A DNA stretch of 64,000 bases, taken from assembly GCA_963751955.1 (NCBI GenBank), contig CAVVWM010000002.1, positions 744,001 to 808,000 of the forward strand, given 5' to 3'. Position 1 is the first letter of the stretch. The number at the start of each line of letters is the position of its first letter. The position numbers and the translations under genes are program-made. The notes under the pieces were generated by a model. The model searched no databases, was not told where the DNA came from, and was given only the letters and a program-made list of their open reading frames with translations. The stretch comes from JABDIY01 sp963751955. Lineage in GTDB: Bacteria; Actinomycetota; Acidimicrobiia; Acidimicrobiales; SZUA-35. Positions 57,691 through 64,000 of this stretch are shown here, piece by piece.

Positions 57691-60048
57691 GTGTCCCCAA
57701 GTCCCCTGCGCCACGTGCAGACACGTCGGCGCAGTCTGACCAGGGCTGGGACCGGTCAGCGAATCATGGGAGCGTCGATCCTGGTTGTCGTTGTTGTTTT
57801 GGCCGGACTAGTGACTACGGCAGCAGCCGATTCTGAGAACGGGGCCCCGGTACTCGAGCGTCGCTCGGTGCCCGGAGTGATCGAGACCGTGGATGGTGTA
57901 CCGCCAACCAAACCTGTCCGACCGCTCCACCGCCCGGCTCGGTCGCTCGCCGCTGGTGCCCAGGATCTTGCTCGAATCACGGGTCCAAGCCTGGGGCGTC
58001 GGATCGATGGAACGATGACGACGACATATGAAGCACCTACCCCGTCGAACGTACGAGGTGTCGTTGATGCTGCTGTTGCCTCCTGGGATGAGTCGCTGAC
58101 GCTCTCGCCCTCGGCGCCACTGGAAATCTCAGTGCTCTGGAGCGATCTCGGCCCCCGTCTGCTCGGTCAGGCGGGGACTGAAGGCGAGTATCGGGACCGC
58201 GAACAGTTTCCCACAGACCGGTGGTACCCGGCCGCTCTCGCCAACCAGCTCGCCAACTTCGACGTCAACGGCGCTCAAACCCCCGAGATCTTGATCGAGC
58301 TCAACAGTGGTCTCGGCGATGACTGGTACATCGGCACAGATGGCACTCCTGCTTTTGGCCAGATCGACCTCTACTCGGTGGTTTTGCACGAGATCGCCCA
58401 CGGACTCGGGTTCCTCGGCTCGGCCACCGCAACTCGCACCGGCACGGTTCGAGTCGACCATTCGCCGCCATCCATCTACGACGACTTCGTTCTGAACGCT
58501 GATGGCCAACGCCTCGTCGATCTCGACAATGCATCAGCAGTGGCTGCTCTAACGTCCCGCTCCCTGAGGTTCGACATTGGGTTCGGACGTTTGATGCCGC
58601 TGTCGGCCCCCAGTAGGTTCGTCAACGGGTCCTCCTACAGCCACTTCGATGAAAGCATTCCTGAGAGCGAAGCAGGTGCCATGATGACGCCGGCGTTGAA
58701 GAACGGCGAAGTGCAGCGCCACATCGATGCAGCTGTCCTTGGAGTCCTTGACCAAGTTGGGTGGGATCTCGATACACCGTTGATGCAGCCCACGATTGCC
58801 GAGGTCGAGGCCCACTCCGGCGCACTCGAAATGGTGTGGTCCGAGGACTGGTCGCAGCGTTCTGCTTTGTCGATGAGCTATGAGATCAGCGTCTCCCCTC
58901 GAGCTTCGTCCGAAGCGAGTCCGCCCCCCATTCTCCGGCTGGTCGAAGCCGGACGCACCGGTTCGATCAGTCTGCAAGGACTGCAAAACGGCACGGCCTA
59001 CGGCATCGCCATCACGGGCAAGCGGCCGAACCATTCCGCAGGGTCATCGGCCCGAACCTCGGTCCTTCTACCCTCAAACCCAAATCCAGTAAAAGACCTC
59101 GTCAACGGGCCGATCGGCGGTGTGACCTTGACCTGGCGCCCTCCCGTCGCCACGGGAGAGCCGGTGACTGGTTACGAGGTGCAGTATCGAAACGCGTCCG
59201 ACATCGAGTGGGTCACCGAGACCACAACCAGCACCGAATGGACGGGGTCCCTACGCACGGGCAGGTATTGGTTCCGGGTACGAGGGGTGAATCGGACCGG
59301 TGGCGGGCTGTGGACTGAGTCGGGGCTCATAGGATTGAGTGCAGGTCCGGTGAGGCCGATGCCTTTGGATGGACAACTCGGCCGACTCTATGCTGCGTAT
59401 CTGGGCCGACGAGCTGATGCGCGAGGCATGGAATACTGGCGAAACGTCCGAGCCAATGGAACCTCGCTCGAAGCAGTCGCCGAATCGTTCGGTCGGTCAA
59501 GAGAGTTCAGAATGACCTACGGCGATCTCTCCGACACACAGTTCGTGGAACGTCTGTACCAGATCGTTCTCGAGCGGTCACCTGATCCGGATGGTTATGA
59601 CTATTGGCTCGGGATGTTGAAGGGGGGCTCATCACGAGGCTCGGTTGTTCTTGCCTTCAGCGAAAGCCCGGAGTTCATTCGTACCACTAGCACAGCCGCC
59701 CCGCAGTCCTCTGCGGACGGCGCCGTGGAGCGCATGCACATAGCACTGCTTCATAGAGCACCGACTCCAACCCAGCTGGCCGCTTTGCGGCGGGGTCAAG
59801 CGTCGGTTGACCTCAGCGGTCTCGCATCGATAGCGGGCAAACTTCGCCGCACACCCGAATTCGGCGTGCTTTGGGGCACCACAGACGAGCGCGAACTACT
59901 TGAAGCGATCGCAAGTTCAGTTGGAGAAACTGAGAGAGCTGTGGCCCGACTACTGACCCGACTGGCCGACGGGGAGTCTTTCGACCGGCTTCTCGTCGAG
60001 CTCACCCAGTCGGCCGCGTTCGTAGTCATCACTGGGACCGCTCCCTAG
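57691..60048 (+). CDS. Secreted HExxH protein with FN3 and DUF4214 domains
   Basis: 785 residues from GTG 57691 (a -10 lies six bases upstream); the signal peptide core is IMGASILVVVVVLAGLVTTA with cleavage near AAA-DSE. The first domain contains SVVLHEIAHGLGFLGS (His233, Glu234, His237), a zinc-protease-like HExxH core also seen in the paralogue at 53637. A fibronectin type III domain follows (PVATGEPVTGYEVQYRN), then DUF4214 modules (LYAAYLGRRADARGMEYW; LYQIVLERSPDPDGYDYWLG) and a variable tail. It is probably exported and attached to, or remodelling, the cell surface. Substrate unknown. Confidence 0.8.
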   Translation: MSPSPLRHVQTRRRSLTRAGTGQRIMGASILVVVVVLAGLVTTAAADSENGAPVLERRSVPGVIETVDGVPPTKPVRPLHRPARSLAAGAQDLARITGPSLGRRIDGTMTTTYEAPTPSNVRGVVDAAVASWDESLTLSPSAPLEISVLWSDLGPRLLGQAGTEGEYRDREQFPTDRWYPAALANQLANFDVNGAQTPEILIELNSGLGDDWYIGTDGTPAFGQIDLYSVVLHEIAHGLGFLGSATATRTGTVRVDHSPPSIYDDFVLNADGQRLVDLDNASAVAALTSRSLRFDIGFGRLMPLSAPSRFVNGSSYSHFDESIPESEAGAMMTPALKNGEVQRHIDAAVLGVLDQVGWDLDTPLMQPTIAEVEAHSGALEMVWSEDWSQRSALSMSYEISVSPRASSEASPPPILRLVEAGRTGSISLQGLQNGTAYGIAITGKRPNHSAGSSARTSVLLPSNPNPVKDLVNGPIGGVTLTWRPPVATGEPVTGYEVQYRNASDIEWVTETTTSTEWTGSLRTGRYWFRVRGVNRTGGGLWTESGLIGLSAGPVRPMPLDGQLGRLYAAYLGRRADARGMEYWRNVRANGTSLEAVAESFGRSREFRMTYGDLSDTQFVERLYQIVLERSPDPDGYDYWLGMLKGGSSRGSVVLAFSESPEFIRTTSTAAPQSSADGAVERMHIALLHRAPTPTQLAALRRGQASVDLSGLASIAGKLRRTPEFGVLWGTTDERELLEAIASSVGETERAVARLLTRLADGESFDRLLVELTQSAAFVVITGTAP

Positions 60049-60122
60049 CGCAGACGGGCACATCGAGCCGTTCAGTCGGGGGCTGCGTAGCACTTACATG
60101 TGATCGAAACGATTTGAAGTGG

Positions 60123-60149
60123 TTGACGCGGCGCGAGTGCCTCTACACT
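60123..60149 (+). promoter_or_regulatory. Promoter of cytochrome bc operon
   Basis: TTGACG (60123-60128), a 15-bp spacer and TACACT (60144-60149). GTG 60157 is eight bases after the -10, so the transcript should start at the GTG itself. The spacer is short, so the -35 may matter little. Confidence 0.5.
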
Positions 60150-60156
60150 CTCGGCC

Positions 60157-61014
60157 GTGACTGAGATCCCCGAGCACTTGCTCAAGCGTTCCGCAGCGCG
60201 CCGAGGAACGGCCACCGGAGGCGACGGTGCAGCCGCCGATCAGTCGGCCTCCAAAGCGGTTGAAGCCACAGCTAGTTCCGGCCCTGCCGAGCCACCAGCA
60301 ATTGTGCAAGCAGCCGCGGCAATTCCACACGACCCCGAGCCCGAACGGGCAAAGCCGCTGCCCGCGTTTGTGCAGGCCTCGCTTGCTCGCAAGAAAATGC
60401 CGATGTGGGCTATGGCGATTCCGTTTCTTGCTCTGCTGTGGGCGTACTCATTCGCCGGCACCATGCAACAACCTGAGGTCGAGGATCCGTTGTTCATCGA
60501 ATCGGCCGCCCTCTACAGCTCTCAGGGATGTGCTGGTTGCCATGGCGCTGGTGGTGGCGGTGGCATCGGCTACCAGTTCTCCGATGGCGAGATCTATGCG
60601 ACGTTTCCTGAACCGATCGACCAGATCGTCCACATAGCCCGGGGTTCGGCCGCCATCGCTGGCGAGGACTATGGCGATCCAGGACGTACCGGAGGTGTTC
60701 GAGTCTCCGGTGCCCGCGGCGTCATGCCCAACTACAACACTGGCGCCATCACTCAGAACGAGCTCGAGCTGATCGTGTTCCACGAACGAGCAACGCTCGG
60801 TGGCGAGGACACCAGCGGTGAGGCCTATCAGGAGTGGATGGAACACATGCGTGAGGTAGCCGAGGGGATCCTGCCCGACCATGCCGTCGATGTTGAGTTG
60901 TTCCTAAGCTGCGCCGATCCGGAGTACACCCCCGGCGCCACCGGCAACCCCGAAGATCCCGAAGCATGCCCCGGCCCCCATTCCGCTGATGCTGAAGAAG
61001 TCGCATCGGAGTAA
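60157..61014 (+). CDS. Membrane-anchored cytochrome c of the bc complex
   Basis: 285 residues with an N-terminal cytosolic extension that begins TEIPEHLLKRS, an Ala-rich linker, one membrane segment (PMWAMAIPFLALLWAYSFAG), then an exported cytochrome c domain with CAGCHG (Cys125, Cys128, His129). Methionine in the VMPNYNTG stretch is the likely sixth ligand. Two further cysteines near the end (LSCAD, EACPG) may form a disulfide. It is the first gene of the respiratory operon and presumably passes electrons from the Rieske protein to the oxidase. GTG start matches the leaderless promoter just upstream. Confidence 0.9.
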   Translation: MTEIPEHLLKRSAARRGTATGGDGAAADQSASKAVEATASSGPAEPPAIVQAAAAIPHDPEPERAKPLPAFVQASLARKKMPMWAMAIPFLALLWAYSFAGTMQQPEVEDPLFIESAALYSSQGCAGCHGAGGGGGIGYQFSDGEIYATFPEPIDQIVHIARGSAAIAGEDYGDPGRTGGVRVSGARGVMPNYNTGAITQNELELIVFHERATLGGEDTSGEAYQEWMEHMREVAEGILPDHAVDVELFLSCADPEYTPGATGNPEDPEACPGPHSADAEEVASE

Positions 61015-61053
61015 CGCTCTGATTTCGCCCTCCCCTGTACCTAGCCGATAGAT

Positions 61054-61069
61054 TGTGCAAGAATTCACA
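61054..61069. promoter_or_regulatory. CRP/FNR-type palindrome
   Basis: TGTGC-N6-TCACA matches the CRP consensus TGTGA-N6-TCACA in nine of ten positions. It lies about 50 bp before the gene at 61119, inside the respiratory operon. An additional TTCACAAA...TTTGTGAA inverted repeat spans 61064-61105. Confidence 0.45.
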
Positions 61070-61118
61070 AAGTCCCCCAATACACCTAGAAGACTGAATT
61101 TGTGAACAAGGAACTTCC

Positions 61119-61562
61119 ATGGTTGCTCTGATTCTCTCCATCTTCATCACAGCCGCTCTTGCTGGGATTGTGTACTTGTACGCAAACCGCCGTGCGGCTG
61201 GAACTCCCGTCACATGGGGTGAAGCGATGGTCGGTGCCGTATACGCCTTCTTTCTCACGTTCATGGTCTTCGGAGTGGTGCCTCACCAGTGGCTCACCGT
61301 CGCTGAGAACGAGTGGAGCTTCCGGGCCGACCGCAAGTTCACCGCATGGGGTCTGATCACACCTCAGAGTGACGGTGGCTGGTTTCCGTTCGATATCACC
61401 CTCAGAGCGGTGTCGGACACGATCGCAGCCGTCATCTACATCATCGCCCTGGGAATCATGATCAAGATGTTCATCGACTGGCAGGGGCGGGGCGAGACCA
61501 AGAAGGGTTCTGACATCGTGTCCACATCCACCTATGGTCGACCGCTGGTGAAGCGGGGCTGA
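61119..61562 (+). CDS. Conserved membrane protein of the bc operon
   Basis: 147 residues with about three membrane segments (ALILSIFITAALAGIVYLY, GAVYAFFLTFMVFGVV, DTIAAVIYIIALGIMIKMF). Between them lies a stretch with QWLTVAENEWSFRADRKF. I do not recognise a named family, but its place between cytochrome c and the ferredoxin implies a role in the complex, perhaps a small anchoring subunit. ATG 61119 has AAGGA at good spacing. A CRP-like palindrome lies about 50 bp upstream and could give separate control. The stop is one base from the GTG of the ferredoxin gene. Confidence 0.8.
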   Translation: MVALILSIFITAALAGIVYLYANRRAAGTPVTWGEAMVGAVYAFFLTFMVFGVVPHQWLTVAENEWSFRADRKFTAWGLITPQSDGGWFPFDITLRAVSDTIAAVIYIIALGIMIKMFIDWQGRGETKKGSDIVSTSTYGRPLVKRG

Positions 61563-61563
61563 T

Positions 61564-61980
61564 GTGGGCTATCAGGACGCCAATCCTCCACTCCCGGAGT
61601 TCAGAGATGACTATGTACTCGTCGAGGTCGACGCCGACTATCTCGCCCGGGCGGTCAGGCCCAAACAGTTCATTCACATCGACCAGTCCGAGTGCATCGC
61701 CTGTGAGGGGTGTGTCGACATCTGCCCGTGGAAGTGCATTCACATGCAGCCCACCGAAGCAGTGTCCGAGGCGTTTGGCACCGTCAAACCCGGTGATGAT
61801 CCAAACGATGCGTTCATCTTCACGATCGACGACGACGTCTGCACTCGCTGTGCCTTGTGTGTTGATCGTTGTCCCACAGGTGTCATCATCCTTGGCAAGA
61901 TCGATCAAGCGTCACCCTTGGGTGACTACAACCAGCGAACCAACTCCCACGGCTATGGCTATGGCATGCGCCTCGCCTAG
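61564..61980 (+). CDS. 2[4Fe-4S] ferredoxin of the bc operon
   Basis: 138-residue dicluster ferredoxin. Cluster ligands are Cys44, Cys47, Cys50, Cys54 in CIACEGCVDICP and Cys93, Cys96, Cys99, Cys103 in CTRCALCVDRCP. A longer loop than usual separates the motifs (residues 58-90, acidic). It begins GTG 61564, one base after the upstream stop, so it is translationally coupled. No signal peptide is seen, so the ferredoxin should lie on the cytosolic side. Its location between cytochrome subunits suggests a fixed electron-transfer subunit on the inner face, an unusual trait for a bc complex. Confidence 0.92.
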   Translation: MGYQDANPPLPEFRDDYVLVEVDADYLARAVRPKQFIHIDQSECIACEGCVDICPWKCIHMQPTEAVSEAFGTVKPGDDPNDAFIFTIDDDVCTRCALCVDRCPTGVIILGKIDQASPLGDYNQRTNSHGYGYGMRLA

Positions 61981-62018
61981 CGGTCTGAATCCACGAAGTA
62001 CGAAAAGGTCATAGATCC

Positions 62019-62810
62019 ATGGCGAAATCAATCCAAGACAAGCCAACACTGTCCGAGCGGGCGGGCGACGTCGCCCAGCAGACCGCGGACTCAGTGCAAG
62101 GCAGCCAGGCGTGGAACTCCATTTTCCGCCCCGGATCGGTGTTCCGGAAGGGTTACACCGACAGCCCCCGGAACCGCAGCTACGTGATCATGAATAGTGT
62201 GCTCTACCACTTGCACCCGGTGAAGGTGAAGCGCCATGCCGTGAAGGTGAGTTACACCCTTTGCCTCGGCGGGCTGAGCTTCTTCCTGTTCATTCTTCTC
62301 ACGATCACCGGCATATTCTTGATGTTCTTCTATCGGCCCACAGCGGCTGCTGCCTGGGAAGACATCGCCACCCTCCAGACCGGCGTGACCTTCGGCCTGC
62401 TCGTCCGCAACATGCACCGCTGGGGCGCCCACCTGATGGTGCTCTCGGTGTTCCTGCACATGGCCCGGGTTTTTTACCACGGTGCGTACAAACCACCCCG
62501 AGAGTTCAACTGGGTAATCGGTGTGATGTTGCTCCAGTTCACGCTGCTCCTCTCCTTCACCGGTTACCTGCTTCCGTGGGATCAGCTCGCACTGTGGGCT
62601 GTCACCGTGGGAACCAACATGATGGGCTATACGCCCGTGTTCGGAAACGAGGTTCGTTTCGTGCTTCTCGGCGGTTCGGTGATCGGCCGAGAAACCTTGC
62701 TTCGTTGGTACGTCCTCCATGTGTTGTTATTGCCCTTCGTCACCGTCATCTTCCTCGCCATCCACTTCTGGAGGGTGCGCAAAGATGGTGGCATCTCTGG
62801 ACCGCTGTAG
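62019..62810 (+). CDS. Cytochrome b6-type subunit (N-terminal half of cytochrome b)
   Basis: 263 residues with four membrane helices. The haem b ligands are His133 and His147 (NMHRWGAHLMVLSVFLHMAR, 14 apart) and His234 and His249 (WYVLHVLLLPFVTVIFLAIH, 15 apart), spacing as in cytochrome b6. SFTGYLLPWDQLALWAVTVG is the quinol-site loop. It starts at ATG 62019 behind an AAAAGG site and carries a cytosolic N-terminal extension of about 60 residues not needed for the fold. The C-terminal half of cytochrome b is encoded separately (62829), so this is a split b6f-like arrangement. Confidence 0.93.
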   Translation: MAKSIQDKPTLSERAGDVAQQTADSVQGSQAWNSIFRPGSVFRKGYTDSPRNRSYVIMNSVLYHLHPVKVKRHAVKVSYTLCLGGLSFFLFILLTITGIFLMFFYRPTAAAAWEDIATLQTGVTFGLLVRNMHRWGAHLMVLSVFLHMARVFYHGAYKPPREFNWVIGVMLLQFTLLLSFTGYLLPWDQLALWAVTVGTNMMGYTPVFGNEVRFVLLGGSVIGRETLLRWYVLHVLLLPFVTVIFLAIHFWRVRKDGGISGPL

Positions 62811-62828
62811 ACCTGAAAGATCTGATCA

Positions 62829-63584
62829 ATGACTGAGATCCCAGAGCATCTTCGCAAACGAGCGAGCGAGGCCAAGAAGAAGGCTGAGTCCACAGCCGAT
62901 GCCGGCGCTACCGCGCCCGATTCGGCAGGTACGGCCGCTGAGTCCAAGATCCCGGCTCACCTTCTCGAGCGGTCCAAGAGCGCGAAGACCAAGGACGCCG
63001 GGGCAGCGGTGGCTCCAGCGGTGGCTAGTGGAGCTGCTGTTGCGGCTGCCTCAGCAGCGGGAAGTGTGCCGGTGATGTCGGGCCCACAGGGACATACGCA
63101 GCGTTTGCTCACGGTCGTCAAGAGCGGCTCGATCCAGGACATCAAGATGAAGCCGCAGGACAAGGTCCACACGTGGCCCCATCTCATCGTCGTCGAATTC
63201 GGTGCCGCTCTGTTCTGCACGGCATTCCTCACGATATTTTCGATCTTCGTCAACGCTCCTTTGCTGGAACTGGCCAACGTGAACCAGACGCCGAACCCGT
63301 CAAAGGCGCCGTGGTACTTCATGGGTCTCCAGGAGATGCTGACGCTTTTCCACCCGATGGTCGCTGGCGTCACCGTTCCCGGGATCGGCCTGATCGTGCT
63401 GGTTCTGGCCCCTTACATCGACAAGAACGTCTCGAACCGACCCGAGGATAGAAAGTTTGCCATCGCCCTTTTCACCGTCTTCCTGATGTTCTGGGCAGTG
63501 TTGGTAATTATCGGCTCCTTCTTCCGAGGCCCCGGCTTCAATTTCATCTTCCCCTGGGCCTCTGGCCTGTTCTTCGAGCTCTAG
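62829..63584 (+). CDS. Cytochrome b C-terminal subunit (subunit IV-like)
   Basis: 251 residues. The first 90 form a soluble extension with TEIPEHLRKRA at the start and KIPAHLLERSKSAK further on, followed by an Ala-rich linker. Then three membrane helices resembling PetD: VVEFGAALFCTAFLTIFSIF, the quinone-site segment NPSKAPWYFMGLQEML (PWYF in place of PEWY), and FAIALFTVFLMFWAVLVII. It pairs with the cytochrome b6 at 62019. Start ATG 62829 gives the same N-terminal motif as the cytochrome c gene at 60157. It is followed by the Rieske gene. Confidence 0.9.
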   Translation: MTEIPEHLRKRASEAKKKAESTADAGATAPDSAGTAAESKIPAHLLERSKSAKTKDAGAAVAPAVASGAAVAAASAAGSVPVMSGPQGHTQRLLTVVKSGSIQDIKMKPQDKVHTWPHLIVVEFGAALFCTAFLTIFSIFVNAPLLELANVNQTPNPSKAPWYFMGLQEMLTLFHPMVAGVTVPGIGLIVLVLAPYIDKNVSNRPEDRKFAIALFTVFLMFWAVLVIIGSFFRGPGFNFIFPWASGLFFEL

Positions 63585-63597
63585 AAAGGAGCTTGTT
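63585..63597 (+). promoter_or_regulatory. Ribosome binding site of Rieske gene
   Basis: AAAGGAG at 63585-63591 is six bases before ATG 63598 and follows directly on the previous stop. It fixes the start. Confidence 0.6.
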
Positions 63598-64000
63598 ATG
63601 GATCCCATCATCATCGGTGCAATTGTTCTCGCAGTCCTGGCAGTGGCAGCACTGGGCCTTGCGCTACGAAACCGTGACACCAGCACCGCCATCGGCCAAC
63701 TTTCGGGTGAAACCATCAAGCGGGATCAGAAGGTCGAAGTTCCCGAGCCCGATGAAAAAGTGTTGGTTGCCCCGGGAAAGCAGATCGAGGCTCTGGGATC
63801 GGCCCGCGGTCGTGCCGCCTTGGTCGCCGCTGAGACCGCACCGCCGGTGGCCTATGTTCCGCCAGACCCCGAAACCATTGGCGTCGCTCGACGCCAGTTC
63901 CTCAACCGCGGCATCCTGGCAATGTTCGGTCTGGGAATCACCAGCTTCGGGGCTGCCTCGATCGGTTTCTTGTGGCCCCAGGGGGTCAGCGGCTTTGGTT
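63598..64000 (+). CDS. Rieske iron-sulfur protein, N-terminal part
   Basis: Cut by the window edge; 134 codons visible. It starts with a membrane helix (IIIGAIVLAVLAVAALGLAL), a long cytosolic loop rich in Glu and Ala, then VARRQFLNRGILAMFGLGI, a Tat-like twin-arginine anchor as in actinobacterial QcrA. The cluster-binding motifs (CTHLGC/CPCHGS) should lie beyond the edge, so the assignment rests on gene order and the twin-arginine helix. In Actinobacteria QcrA commonly has three helices, matching this layout. It would complete the bc complex of this operon. Confidence 0.8.
   Translation, partial: MDPIIIGAIVLAVLAVAALGLALRNRDTSTAIGQLSGETIKRDQKVEVPEPDEKVLVAPGKQIEALGSARGRAALVAAETAPPVAYVPPDPETIGVARRQFLNRGILAMFGLGITSFGAASIGFLWPQGVSGFG

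Overview
The window looks like chromosomal DNA of a GC-rich actinobacterium, most likely of the Acidimicrobiia type (Ilumatobacter/Microthrix-like or an uncultured relative). Pointers are an acyl-CoA carboxylase epsilon subunit, a heliorhodopsin, an LPXTG-type surface protein, a b6f-like split cytochrome b operon, an ethylmalonyl-CoA mutase, and many genes that appear to start leaderless (TANNNT followed 6-8 nt later by the start codon). The taxonomic placement is inference.

Layout. 1-1.4 kb: end of dnaB, a small membrane protein, and a 450-bp gap with a candidate structured RNA. 1.4-4.2 kb (-): Nudix hydrolase, unknown membrane-anchored protein, MFS carrier and small membrane protein in overlapping genes. 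4.4-7.5 kb (-): a B12 mutase operon (large subunit, B12 subunit, MeaB GTPase) whose active-site residues point to isobutyryl-CoA mutase rather than methylmalonyl-CoA mutase. 7.5-12.7 kb: ferredoxin, XRE regulator with a membrane partner, DUF2237, VOC protein, class IV aminotransferase, and a DisA_N-like protein divergent from a heliorhodopsin. 12.7-17.5 kb (-): 2-oxoacid dehydrogenase complex (E1a-E1b-E2-E3). 17.6-39.7 kb: one giant surface protein gene (about 7,360 aa if a single-base indel is repaired), meeting a DsbA/DsbB-like pair tail to tail. 41.2-43.4 kb: acyl-CoA carboxylase beta and epsilon genes separated by a 132-bp tandem repeat array. 43.4-49.9 kb (-): HAD protein, degenerate GGDEF protein, hbd-aat-ecm operon, cyclophilin. 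50.6-53.5 kb: asd and lysC, divergent, with a second copy of the 132-bp array behind asd. 53.6-60 kb: two secreted HExxH/DUF4214 proteins, an MpaB/DUF2236 protein and pgi. 60.1-64 kb: cytochrome c, membrane protein, 2[4Fe-4S] ferredoxin, cytochrome b6, subunit IV and the start of the Rieske protein.

How the genes fit together. Aminotransferase, 2-oxoacid dehydrogenase, isobutyryl-CoA-type mutase, hbd, ethylmalonyl-CoA mutase and acyl-CoA carboxylase together suggest heavy traffic through short branched and straight acyl-CoAs. The giant protein carries 15 tandem domains with two cysteines each and lies beside a disulfide-forming pair. Two repeat families (114-bp and 132-bp units) each begin a few bases after a stop codon, in the orientation of the gene they follow. 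At least five genes are split by single-base indels, mostly in short homopolymers, so residual sequencing error is likely.
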